Part shown: piece by piece, positions 1 through 8,422 of the stretch
Layout: each line of letters opens with the position of its first letter
Numbering within the stretch: the first letter of the stretch is position 1
Assembly: GCA_032119595.1 (NCBI GenBank)
Contig: JAUMBQ010000006.1
Span: 558,001-622,000, forward strand
Direction: 5' to 3'
From: JAGIBJ01 sp032119595
GTDB taxonomy: Bacteria; Actinomycetota; Thermoleophilia; Solirubrobacterales; Solirubrobacteraceae
DNA length: 64,000 nucleotides
Notes under the pieces: model-generated
Databases searched by the model: none
Told to the model about the DNA's origin: nothing
What the model saw: the letters and a program-made list of their open reading frames with translations, nothing else
Made by a program: the position numbers and the translations under genes

Positions 1-634
1 TCACGGCGAACCAGGTGTGGGTCGTCTGGTGCTCGACGATGGCCACGAGCGACAGGTCGCCGGTGATCATGATCACGCCGATCAGCGACAGGCCCATCGA
101 GACCTCGTACGAGATCAGCTGGGCGGCGGCGCGCATTGCCCCGAGATACGAGTACTTCGAGCCCGACGCAAAGCCGCCGAGCACGAGTCCGTAGAAGGCG
201 ATCGATCCGAGCGCAAACACGTACAGCGGGCCGATGCCCACATCGATGCCATACAGCCCGACCGGCTGACCGAACAGTTCGACGTTCTCGCCGAGCGGGA
301 CGATCGCGAAGGTGGCGACGGCCGCGATCATCGCGAGCATCGGCGCGAGGTAGAAGAGGAAACCGGCCGAGGTCGACGGGCGGAAGTTCTCCTTGCCGAG
401 CAGCTTCAGAATGTCGGCACCGGCCTGCAGCGTGCCGTAGGGGCCCGCGCGGTTTGGGCCATACCGGTGCTGGAAACGCCCGAGCAGCTTGCGCTCGACG
501 GTCACGGCGGCCGGGATCAGCGTGAAGCCGACGAGGGCGATGACCAGGCCCTTGATGAGCTGCACCCACCACGTCTCGATCACGAACGTGTCGGCGATCG
601 GGACGCCCGCGCCGAAGTCGATGACGAAGCTCAT
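1..634 (-). CDS. nuoH: NADH-quinone oxidoreductase subunit H, C-terminus beyond the window
   Basis: NuoH is the membrane subunit of respiratory complex I that sits at the junction of the peripheral and membrane arms and forms part of the quinone chamber. About 211 residues are visible. The N-terminus begins MSFVIDFGAG, followed by a first membrane helix and the family signature ERKLLGRFQHRYGPNRAGP on the first cytoplasmic loop, then GTLQAGADILKLLGKEN. Further hydrophobic segments include the stretch with GSKYSYLGAMRAAAQLISYE, which matches the conserved quinone-site loop. The ATG overlaps the TGA of nuoG by four bases (ATGA), indicating translational coupling. The gene is cut by the left edge. 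Identity is secure. Confidence 0.96.
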   Translation of the reverse strand, partial: MSFVIDFGAGVPIADTFVIETWWVQLIKGLVIALVGFTLIPAAVTVERKLLGRFQHRYGPNRAGPYGTLQAGADILKLLGKENFRPSTSAGFLFYLAPMLAMIAAVATFAIVPLGENVELFGQPVGLYGIDVGIGPLYVFALGSIAFYGLVLGGFASGSKYSYLGAMRAAAQLISYEVSMGLSLIGVIMITGDLSLVAIVEHQTTHTWFAV

Positions 635-3099
635 GCGGAGCGCACCTCGACCGGGCCGAGCGGCAGCTCGTCGGCGCCGCCACCGGGCACGCCGGCCTGC
701 GCGACGACGGTGCCGGGCGCAACGCGCGAATCGAGGCGAGCGGTGAAGAGGGCCTCGACGCCGTCCACGACCAGCGTTGCGGGCGCGCCGTCGGCCAGCC
801 CGAGGCGCTCGGCATCCGCCGGCGACAGGCGCGCGTCGGCGCTCGGCACCAAGAACCGCAGGGCAGGCGAGGCCGAGACCTCGGCGCCGCGCCAGAGCGA
901 ACCGGCGCGTGCCAGGCGCAGCGTGCCGTTCGGCGACGGGACGGCGGTCGGCTCGCCGGTGGCGGCGAGGTTGGAGGTGCCCTTCGGCCAGTGGGCTGCC
1001 GCTGGCGTCGCGGGCCAGCGCACGCCGCGGCCGCCGATGTCGTCGAGCGTGATGCCCGCGTAGAACGGGACGTCCGAGATCACTTCGCCGTGGACCATGC
1101 CTGCCGTGTGCAGCGCGGTGCGATCACCCAGGCGCGAGCCGAGCTGCGCAAGGACCCACCAGCCGGAACGCACGCCGTCCGGGCGGCGGATCGCGGGGCG
1201 GGCACGCTGGAGGCGGCCATCCGGATGCGTGAGCGTGCCCTCCTGCTCGGCGGCGGATTCGGCCGGGAAGATCACGTCGGCGTACTGCGCGACGCCGTCG
1301 GTGAGGAAGCCCGCCACGGCGATGTAGGCGGACCGCTCTAGCGCGGCGCGCCACGCCGGGCGACCCTGGAGGTCGGCGAGCGGGTCGATGGAGAGCGTGA
1401 CGAGCGCCTCGAGTGAGCCGTCGCCAAGACCCTCGGCGAGGCCCGGCAGGTCGCGACCCGCGGTGGTGACTGGGCGCAGGCCAGGGCCGGCGTCGGGCAG
1501 CACGCCGACTTCGCGGAGCCCGCGGCCGTTGGTTCCGGCCGGGATCTCGAAGAGCCCGGAGCCGTCTTTGTTGCCACCGATTTCGAGCGCCTCGGCGATG
1601 CGCAGGAGGGCGCGAGCGGCTTCGTCGGCGCCGGGGCCTTGCAGCAGCGTCGGCCCGTAGAGGATCACGCGGTCTTCGCCAGCGGCCTTCAGCGAGTCGG
1701 CAAGTGCCGTCACGTCGGCGGGCTCAATGCCGGCCGCGCCAGCGGGGCCGTTGACATCCTCACCGTGCAGCGCTGCGGCGAGCGCGCGCAGGAAGGCCTC
1801 ACTGCCACCCGGCGCGTACCGGACGGCCGTGCCGCGCGGGTCGAGCGTCGAGGGGCGCGACCCGGCGATCGTGAGCTTCGTGCCGAGGCGACGAGCGCCC
1901 TTGCGCAGGCGCAGGTCCAGGATCGGGGCGGTCTCGACCGGCTCGGCTTCGAGCAGCAGCACGTGATGGGCGAACTCGAGATCGGAAACGGTCGCCTGGA
2001 GGGTCGGTGCGTGGAGCGCAGCCAGGATCTCGCGCGACGGACCGGGCGCCGTGCGCGACTCCAGGTGCGGGCTCGCCAGCTGCTCGCGGAGGAGGCGCTG
2101 CAGGAGATAGCCCTCTTCGTTGAGCGTCTGGCCGCCCGCCAAACCGACGGTGCGCTCGCCAGAGGCACGCAGGAGCGCTGCCGCGCGGTCCAGCGCGTCA
2201 TCCCAGGAGGCGGCTTCGAGCACGCCCGCTTCGTTGCGGACAAGGGGCCCGGTGAGGCGCTCGTCGACGCGACCTGCCTGGTACGCGAAGCGGCCCTTGT
2301 CGCACAGCCAGCCATCGTCGACGTCGTCGTTCTGACGGGAGAGCGTGCGCAGTACGCGTTCGTCGCGCACGGTGTAGGTGAGGTTGCACTGCGCCGGGCA
2401 GAGCGTGCAGACCGAGCCGCCGTTCTCGATGTCCCACGGGCGAGCGCGGAAGCGGTACGGGCGGCTGGTGAGCGCGCCGACGGGGCACAGCTCGATGATG
2501 TTGCCGCTGAACGGGGCGACATACGGGTGGTTGTCGAACGTGCCGACGTACGTGTCGGCGCCACGGTCGAGCAGGACGAGCTGGTGGTCCTCGGCGACCT
2601 CCTGACTGAACCGCACGCAGCGGTAACAGAGGATGCAGCGCTCGCGGTCGATCGCGATCAGCGGCGAGAGCTCCAGCGGTTTGGTGAAGTGGCGCTTGGG
2701 CTCCACCGTGCGCGTCGTGCCGCGGCCCCAGCCGTAGGTGATGTCCTGAAGCGGGCACTCGCCGCCCTTGTCGCACACCGGGCAGTCGAGCGGGTGGTTG
2801 ACGAGCAGGAACTCGAGCACCGACTCCTGCGCGGCCTTGACCTTCGGCGCGGTCGTGTTCACGACCATGCCGTCCTTGACGGGCGTCGAGCACGCCGTCT
2901 GCAGCTTCGGGATGCCCTCGACCTCGACCAGGCACATGCGGCAGGCGCCGACCGGCTGCCCGAGCTTGGGCTCGTAACAAAAGACCGGAATCTCGACGTC
3001 GCCGAGTTTGGCGGCGTCGGCGAGCATCGTGCCTTCAGGCGCGACGACGTCACGACCGTCAATCGTGAAGGTGATCGGGCTGCGGGTAGGGCGAGGCAT
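631..3099 (-). CDS. nuoG: NADH-quinone oxidoreductase subunit G (Fe-S subunit)
   Basis: The 822-residue large Fe-S subunit of complex I carries electrons from NuoEF towards the quinone arm. The start MPRPTRSPITF was chosen because the ferredoxin fold begins at once; upstream in-frame codons read back into nuoF. The [2Fe-2S] ligands are C41, C53, C56 and C70. They are followed by the His-Cys segment with CDKGGECPLQD and the 4Fe-4S motif CILCYRC. A further C-x2-C-x3-C...C set (CTLCPAQC then WLCDKG) matches the extra cluster often called N7. The remaining ~550 residues are the molybdopterin-oxidoreductase-like fold, which is structural in complex I. It lies 16 bases downstream of nuoF and overlaps nuoH by four bases. 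Confidence 0.95.
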   Translation of the reverse strand: MPRPTRSPITFTIDGRDVVAPEGTMLADAAKLGDVEIPVFCYEPKLGQPVGACRMCLVEVEGIPKLQTACSTPVKDGMVVNTTAPKVKAAQESVLEFLLVNHPLDCPVCDKGGECPLQDITYGWGRGTTRTVEPKRHFTKPLELSPLIAIDRERCILCYRCVRFSQEVAEDHQLVLLDRGADTYVGTFDNHPYVAPFSGNIIELCPVGALTSRPYRFRARPWDIENGGSVCTLCPAQCNLTYTVRDERVLRTLSRQNDDVDDGWLCDKGRFAYQAGRVDERLTGPLVRNEAGVLEAASWDDALDRAAALLRASGERTVGLAGGQTLNEEGYLLQRLLREQLASPHLESRTAPGPSREILAALHAPTLQATVSDLEFAHHVLLLEAEPVETAPILDLRLRKGARRLGTKLTIAGSRPSTLDPRGTAVRYAPGGSEAFLRALAAALHGEDVNGPAGAAGIEPADVTALADSLKAAGEDRVILYGPTLLQGPGADEAARALLRIAEALEIGGNKDGSGLFEIPAGTNGRGLREVGVLPDAGPGLRPVTTAGRDLPGLAEGLGDGSLEALVTLSIDPLADLQGRPAWRAALERSAYIAVAGFLTDGVAQYADVIFPAESAAEQEGTLTHPDGRLQRARPAIRRPDGVRSGWWVLAQLGSRLGDRTALHTAGMVHGEVISDVPFYAGITLDDIGGRGVRWPATPAAAHWPKGTSNLAATGEPTAVPSPNGTLRLARAGSLWRGAEVSASPALRFLVPSADARLSPADAERLGLADGAPATLVVDGVEALFTARLDSRVAPGTVVAQAGVPGGGADELPLGPVEVRSA

Positions 3100-3115
3100 C
3101 GTGGAGGCGGCGACC

Positions 3116-4438
3116 CTACGCGAGGACGCGGATGGGCGTTTCGACGTGGGGATCCAGGTCCATGAGGAAGTCCGGTGATGCGCGGCGCATTTCGATGTGC
3201 GCTTCGAACTCGTCGCGGAACTTCGCGATGAGCGACCCGACCGGCATCGCCATCGCGTCGCCGAGCACGCACAGGCAGTTGCCCTGGATCTGCTGGCACA
3301 CCGACGCCAGGCGATCGAGGTCCATCGGCGTCGCGAGGCCCTCGTCGATGCGCTCGAGCATGCGGAGCGTCCAGTTGGTGCCCTCGCGGCACGGGGTGCA
3401 CTTGCCGCACGACTCGTGGCGGTAGAACGCCGCGAGCTTGAGCGCCACCTGCACGGGCGAGCTGGTGTCGTCGCAGATGATGATCGCGCCGGACCCGAGC
3501 ATCGAGCCCTTCTTCGCGATCGAGTCGAAGTCGTAGGGCGTGTCGAGGTCTTCGGGCAGCAGCACCGGCGACGAGGAGCCACCCGGGAACCAGAACTTCA
3601 CCTCATGGCCAGCAGTCGGGCCGCCGGCGAGGTCGTAGAGGATGTCGCGGGCGCGCATCCCGAGTTCGATCTCGTAGTTGCCCGGGCGCTGCACGTGCCC
3701 CGAGATCGAGATCAGCTTCGTGCCGGACGACCGCTCGACGCCGAGCTTGGCGTATTCCTCGCCGCCCATGCCCAGGATCACCGGGATGGTCGCGAGGGTC
3801 TCGACGTTGTTGAGCAGGGTCGGGCCCTGGTAGAGGCCCTGGTTGGCCGGGAACGGCGGCTTGAGGCGCGGGTTGCCGCGCTTGCCCTCGAGCGAGTCGA
3901 GCAGGCCCGTCTCCTCGCCGCAGATGTAGGCGCCGGCGCCGCGGTGCACCCACAGCTCCAGATTGTGGCCCGAGCCGAGGATGTTGTCGCCGAGGTAGCC
4001 AGCGGCCTTGGCCTCTTCGACGGCGGCCTCCAGCACGTCGGCCTGGTGCATGTACTCACCGCGGATGTAGATGAAGGCTTTGTTCGCGCTCACCGTGTAG
4101 GCCGCGATGATCATGCCCTCGATCAGGCTGTGCGGCGACTTCTGCAGCAGCTCGCGGTCCTTGAAGGTGCCGGGCTCGGACTCATCCGCATTGCAGACGA
4201 GGTACTTGTCCATGCCGCCGGCCGGAATGAAGGAGGCCTTCATGCCGAGTGGGAAGCCAGCGCCACCGCGGCCGCGGAGGCCGGACTGCTTGAGCTCCTC
4301 GATGATGCCGTCTTGAGGGCGCCGCAGGGCGTCCTTCATGATCTCGTATCCGCCGCGACGCTCGTAGACCTCGCGCGTGGCGAGGCCCGGCTCGTCGATG
4401 CCGTCGAACAGGAGATGCGGGGCAGCAGGGGTGCTCAA
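3116..4438 (-). CDS. nuoF: NADH-quinone oxidoreductase subunit F (FMN/NADH-binding)
   Basis: The 440-residue flavoprotein oxidises NADH with FMN and passes electrons to Fe-S centres. The Rossmann-like NADH/FMN motif GRGGAGFPLGMK is near residue 58, and the second flavin motif ICGEETGLLDSLEGKRG lies mid-protein. The 4Fe-4S N3 ligands are in ESCGKCTPCREG with the last cysteine in GNCLCVLGDA. The preferred start is a TTG that overlaps the nuoE stop (TTGA), giving STPAAPHLLFDG at the N-terminus and a normal family length. Longer versions would run deep into nuoE. The start codon is the only uncertain point. Confidence 0.95.
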   Translation of the reverse strand: MSTPAAPHLLFDGIDEPGLATREVYERRGGYEIMKDALRRPQDGIIEELKQSGLRGRGGAGFPLGMKASFIPAGGMDKYLVCNADESEPGTFKDRELLQKSPHSLIEGMIIAAYTVSANKAFIYIRGEYMHQADVLEAAVEEAKAAGYLGDNILGSGHNLELWVHRGAGAYICGEETGLLDSLEGKRGNPRLKPPFPANQGLYQGPTLLNNVETLATIPVILGMGGEEYAKLGVERSSGTKLISISGHVQRPGNYEIELGMRARDILYDLAGGPTAGHEVKFWFPGGSSSPVLLPEDLDTPYDFDSIAKKGSMLGSGAIIICDDTSSPVQVALKLAAFYRHESCGKCTPCREGTNWTLRMLERIDEGLATPMDLDRLASVCQQIQGNCLCVLGDAMAMPVGSLIAKFRDEFEAHIEMRRASPDFLMDLDPHVETPIRVLA

Positions 4439-5367
4439 AGCGAGTCGTCCTCCGGGTCCTGGCCCGTCGCGCGGTCTTCGGTTGCGACGTCCTTGTTCGG
4501 GTCGTCGGACGGCTGCGTGGTCGAGCTGTGGCGACGCGGGTCGGGGCCAACCCCTTCGACGCTGGTCTCGTCGCCGGGCGTCTGGCTCTTGACCTGATCG
4601 CCTGACGGCTTGGCCGACGAACTCTCGGCGATGACCGATTGCGGACCGGCGGAGCCGTGGGTGGGCCTGTCGCCGGCGCCCGGATCGACGCTCGCGCGGT
4701 TGTTGATCTGGCGATCCGGGAAGACGGCCGGGCCGCCCTGCGTGGCGACCGTCTCCAGCACCTGCGAGACCTCGTCTACGTCGACGGGGCCGACATACAG
4801 GCCGTCGATCGAGATCATCGGCGCGATGTCGCACGCGCCGAGGCATTCAAAGCCGCGGACGTGGAACTCGTCTTTGCGGTCGGCGGTCTCGACCTCGAAC
4901 TGGTGCAGCAGCGCGTCGGCGCCGCGCAGCGAGCACGAGATGTTCGTGCAGACGTAGATCGTGTTCTTGCCGATCTCCTCGGTCTCGAACATGTCGTAGA
5001 AGGTCGCGACGGCCATGATCTCCGCGGGCGTGCGCTGCAGCACGGCCGCGACCTGCCAGACGGCGGTCGGCGAGCACCAGTGGTGCGTGCGCTGCGCCGC
5101 CCAGAGCGCGGGAATGATCGCGGACTTGGAATCGGGGTAGCGCGAGAGCGCGTCTTCGATCTCGGCCTTGAGCGCCTCGGGCACCGGCGTGGTCGCGAGG
5201 TCGGGGACGCCCGCCGGATCCTTCGACAGATCGGCCGGGGTGTCCCAGCCGGGCACGCGCGAACCGTCGGGCCGACGCGGGATCGACTTGTCGCGTGGGC
5301 CGAGCGCACCGGGCTCGGGGGCGACGACCGGTGAGTCGCGCGTCTCAATGTAGGGCCCGTGGCTCAT
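4435..5367 (-). CDS. nuoE: NADH-quinone oxidoreductase subunit E with long tails
   Basis: The [2Fe-2S] (N1a) subunit of complex I, 310 residues. The thioredoxin-like core spans about residues 60-210 and has the ligand pattern CTNISC and CLGACD, spaced as expected. Two additions are unusual. The N-terminus has about 55 residues rich in Pro, Arg and Asp. The C-terminus, after GGPAVFPDRQI, has about 95 residues rich in Ser, Asp, Pro and Thr that look disordered. The core alone is normal size. The first gene of the left nuo cluster, it starts 249 bases after the RDD gene upstream, so a promoter is expected in 5368-5616. A TATGGT hexamer about 14 bases before the ATG is possible but unproven. Confidence 0.93.
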   Translation of the reverse strand: MSHGPYIETRDSPVVAPEPGALGPRDKSIPRRPDGSRVPGWDTPADLSKDPAGVPDLATTPVPEALKAEIEDALSRYPDSKSAIIPALWAAQRTHHWCSPTAVWQVAAVLQRTPAEIMAVATFYDMFETEEIGKNTIYVCTNISCSLRGADALLHQFEVETADRKDEFHVRGFECLGACDIAPMISIDGLYVGPVDVDEVSQVLETVATQGGPAVFPDRQINNRASVDPGAGDRPTHGSAGPQSVIAESSSAKPSGDQVKSQTPGDETSVEGVGPDPRRHSSTTQPSDDPNKDVATEDRATGQDPEDDSL

Positions 5368-5616
5368 CGCCTGGTCACCATAGGGCCAGGGCTGACGGAT
5401 GCTCCGATGACGTCACGGCACGAGACGATCACGAGGCCCATCCTTACACCGCACCCGGCTGGCGCAAACATCGTGCGTGTTGTTGCACGGCCAGGCGCGG
5501 TCGAACGATGGACCAGCGGCCAGGCGCGCCAGCGGATTTGGGCAATAGCGGACCCGTACGAGATCGCTCTCCGCAGGCACCCGACCCACCTCCGCTGCTG
5601 CGCGGCCACCGGGCTA

Positions 5617-6945
5617 TCAGGGCGTATCCGGGGTGACGTTGCCCTGCGGTGCGTCTCGTGCGGCCGTGTACGCCCGGCGAATCCTCGCGTACGACTGGTC
5701 GCCGCTCAGGAAACGAGCCGCAGCCGGCGAACTCGCGCACTCCAGGCCAGCGATCGACGTGCACATCGGTTCGATCAGCCCGCCGGCGCGGATCCGATAG
5801 CCCCAGCCGAGTCCTTGGCGGTCATAGGCGAGCACGGACAGCACCGTCCGGCCGTTGGAGAAGAACGCTCCCGTGCGGCCGATCGACGTCAGGCCCGGCG
5901 CCGGACCCTCCACGCCGGTCAGCTCCACCTGCTTGCCGTCGACGTACCCGGCCTGGCACAACGCGAGGTCGTCGAGCTTGCCGAGGCACGTGGCAGCGTC
6001 CTTCGCGAACCGGCCGGCCTCCGCCTGCGCGCCGGCTGGGCTCTTGGCGTTCTTGACTGCCTCGGCAGCAGGGCGGGCCGCTGGGTTCAGCTCCGCAGCG
6101 CCGGAGCGGGCGGCGGCGACCGGGCGCGGCGCCTCGGGCTCTGTCGAGCCTTCGTCGGAGGTCAGGCCAACCGCCAGGCCAATGAGGAACAGCAACACAA
6201 GGGCCGCGCCGCCGATAGGCAACACGGCAGCCATCCCGGACCCCGGTCGTTCGCTGACCGACTTCGGCCCGTCGTGGTCGCGGTCGAGCCCAGAGGGCCA
6301 GGACACGACCACCGTCTCGGCCACGCGATCGTGGATCGACGCGAGGCGCCCGCTTCGCGCCGGAGCAAAGGTCAGGTCGGCCACAACGTAGGTCAGCGCC
6401 GCGAGGAGCATCACCATCGTCATCAGCGGCGAGGTGCCGAACGCCGCGTCCAACAAGGGACCGGCGAACGCTGCGAGCGCGACCGGGCCCAAGAAGGCCA
6501 GTGCCCGGCGGCGCGCGGCCCGGCGCGTCAGTGGCGAGCCGTCTGCCGCGACGATGCGCACGCCAGCGACGCGCTTGCCGATAGTGAACCCGTTCTTGTG
6601 GCCGTCGCGGCCCGGCCACCACGCAAGGTAGACGATCGGCACGGTCCAGAGGAGCAGGCCGATCACGGCCACGCCGACGAGCTCCGACGCCGACGAATCC
6701 TCGTCCACCGAGCCGCCGACGACCATTTGGCCGTCGCCACTCACCGCACCCGCGATGAGCAGGGCGGCGAACCCGACCACGAGGGCGATGACCAGGAACG
6801 CGAGCATGCCCACGAAGGTGTCGACGAGATGCGCAAGCACGCGCCGATCGAGCGGCGCGACTTCGAGCCCGCCGGACGGGTGCGGAGCGGGTTCATCCGG
6901 CGGAAGGTCCGACGGGTGGTGCTGGGACGTGGACGGACTGCTCAT
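5617..6945 (-). CDS. RDD-family membrane protein with C-terminal four-Cys domain (RDD-1)
   Basis: A 442-residue protein. Residues 30-215 form an RDD domain: RR at 34-35, D42 in the first helix, several membrane segments, the cytoplasmic motif KNGFTIGKRVAGVRIV and the closing HDRVAETVVV. The role of RDD proteins is poorly defined; some have been linked to ion transport. A further membrane helix at about 240-262 is followed by a low-complexity linker and a domain of about 100 residues predicted outside the membrane, with C320-x9-C330 and C395-x7-C403. The ATG at 6945 has AGGG about eight bases upstream. It is paralogous to the genes at 14071 and 25504, which carry the same Cys pattern. No partner is evident. 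Confidence 0.85.
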   Translation of the reverse strand: MSSPSTSQHHPSDLPPDEPAPHPSGGLEVAPLDRRVLAHLVDTFVGMLAFLVIALVVGFAALLIAGAVSGDGQMVVGGSVDEDSSASELVGVAVIGLLLWTVPIVYLAWWPGRDGHKNGFTIGKRVAGVRIVAADGSPLTRRAARRRALAFLGPVALAAFAGPLLDAAFGTSPLMTMVMLLAALTYVVADLTFAPARSGRLASIHDRVAETVVVSWPSGLDRDHDGPKSVSERPGSGMAAVLPIGGAALVLLFLIGLAVGLTSDEGSTEPEAPRPVAAARSGAAELNPAARPAAEAVKNAKSPAGAQAEAGRFAKDAATCLGKLDDLALCQAGYVDGKQVELTGVEGPAPGLTSIGRTGAFFSNGRTVLSVLAYDRQGLGWGYRIRAGGLIEPMCTSIAGLECASSPAAARFLSGDQSYARIRRAYTAARDAPQGNVTPDTP

Positions 6946-7054
6946 GCGCCAACCCTGTCGCATCGCCGGGCGGCTCGCACGGATCGGGGGAGCCCGGGGG
7001 TCACCGGCCACCCGCCGACGACGCTCAGCCGGGTCGCGGGTCCACGCGTGCCTG

Positions 7055-8419
7055 TCAGCGGCGCGCGAGCCCGATGCGGGCGCCCGAGCGGCATGACTTC
7101 CCGGTGTCGCACACCCGCACCCAGGCGGTCTTCGTCGTCTTCGGCTTGAGGGCTCGAACGACCTTGGCCGGCAGGTGCAGGCGAACCGTCCGCCCCGCTC
7201 CGGTCTCGACCGACACCTTTCGGGTGTGCTTCCAGCCCGGCGCCCGAAGCTCCACGCGCCCGTGGCAGGCCGTGACGCCGACGCAGACGACCCGCAGCGT
7301 GAGTCGACGCGCACCGCGACGAAGGGCGATCTTCTTCCCTTCGATCCGCAGCCGCCCGACGTCACCGAGCTTTGCCGGCGGGGGAAGCTGGTTATGCGCT
7401 GAAGGCGTGGTGGCGCCGACCGAATCCTCCGGCGTGGACGGAAGCTCTGGCGCCTCGGGCCCGCTCAGCTTGGCCTTTCGCGGGCCAATGTACGCACGCG
7501 CCACGGCCATGCTCTCGCGCTCGCTGTTGTCGACGCGCAACAGCGCCGAGTCGAACGCGTTGAACGGCTCCTGCCACATGCCGTAGAGGTACATCCGCTC
7601 CAGTCGGGGTGTGCGGCCCGCGAGCGTGAACATCCAGCGCAGGGAGTCGGCGGCACGAGACTCGTTGGCCGGCAGCCCGCTCGACGCGCCCGGCGGCTGG
7701 AAGGAGACGAGCCCACCGACCTCGGTGATCCAGACGGGTCCGTCCGTCACGGCGAGCATCTGGTCGAGCCCGCCCCGCGCGAAGTAGGTCGCGTCGTAGT
7801 AGTCGTGGATCCCCCAGACCGCCGGCTTGCTTTGCAGTGCCGCGCGATAGGCACCCAGGTAGGTGGGCATGCTGGCCGCGTCCAAAAGGTTCCCAGCCAC
7901 GGCCGTGCAGCGCCCGGTGCAGACGGTTGCCGCAGCGTTGAAATAGGCGGCCGCCAAGGCGGGGTTGCCGGCCGTCGGCTGGCTGGAGTGATTGGGCTCG
8001 TTCCACGCCTCGACGGCTTCGATGCCGGGGTAGCGATCAAGGAGCTCCGTCAGCGCGGACGCGTACTGCGCGGTCGACGGGGCAATACAGGGGCCTCCAT
8101 CGCAGCGGTTCGGCTTGTCGATCGTCGGCGCAACGAGCACGGGGAATCCCTGAAGCTCCGCGCGACGCAGCCATTCGTTCCAGCTGCCGTCGCGGCGCGC
8201 CGCGTCCCACGGCAGCACGAGGCGCACGCGCGTGAAGGCGAGTTCGTGGAGATGCGGAGCATCAAAGAGCGCAGAGCGCCCGTCGGACATCCCGAATTCC
8301 GTGGCCCGAGCCTCGTCAGCCGCCGGCCCACCAGCCATCGCTACCGCCGACAGGACGGCAGCGGCGATCAGCGCCGGGACACGGCGCAACCGGCGGCGAA
8401 GCTGGGTCCCGGCGCCCAC
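7055..8419 (-). CDS. Exported clan GH-A glycoside hydrolase-like protein (GH-1)
   Basis: A 454-residue exported protein with a signal peptide (Arg-rich start, hydrophobic core at about 14-31). Residues 40-320 look like a (beta/alpha)8 barrel of clan GH-A. WNEP at 139-142 (E141) fits the acid/base site, and WITEVGG with E233 fits the nucleophile. Cysteines at 106/111 and 167/171 could form disulphides. The C-terminal ~110 residues form a separate beta-rich module (LTLRVVCVGVTACHGRVEL onward) resembling the ends of other exported proteins here. The GTG start lies three bases after the stop of the upstream gene, so the two are co-transcribed. Substrate is unknown. A smaller paralogue lies at 23134. 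Confidence 0.72.
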   Translation of the reverse strand: MGAGTQLRRRLRRVPALIAAAVLSAVAMAGGPAADEARATEFGMSDGRSALFDAPHLHELAFTRVRLVLPWDAARRDGSWNEWLRRAELQGFPVLVAPTIDKPNRCDGGPCIAPSTAQYASALTELLDRYPGIEAVEAWNEPNHSSQPTAGNPALAAAYFNAAATVCTGRCTAVAGNLLDAASMPTYLGAYRAALQSKPAVWGIHDYYDATYFARGGLDQMLAVTDGPVWITEVGGLVSFQPPGASSGLPANESRAADSLRWMFTLAGRTPRLERMYLYGMWQEPFNAFDSALLRVDNSERESMAVARAYIGPRKAKLSGPEAPELPSTPEDSVGATTPSAHNQLPPPAKLGDVGRLRIEGKKIALRRGARRLTLRVVCVGVTACHGRVELRAPGWKHTRKVSVETGAGRTVRLHLPAKVVRALKPKTTKTAWVRVCDTGKSCRSGARIGLARR

Positions 8420-8422
8420 GGA

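Noticed and set aside
5359..7149. 596-codon open frame on the plus strand over nuoE promoter and RDD-1
   Set aside because: Antisense to a clear membrane protein; low-complexity Arg/His content.
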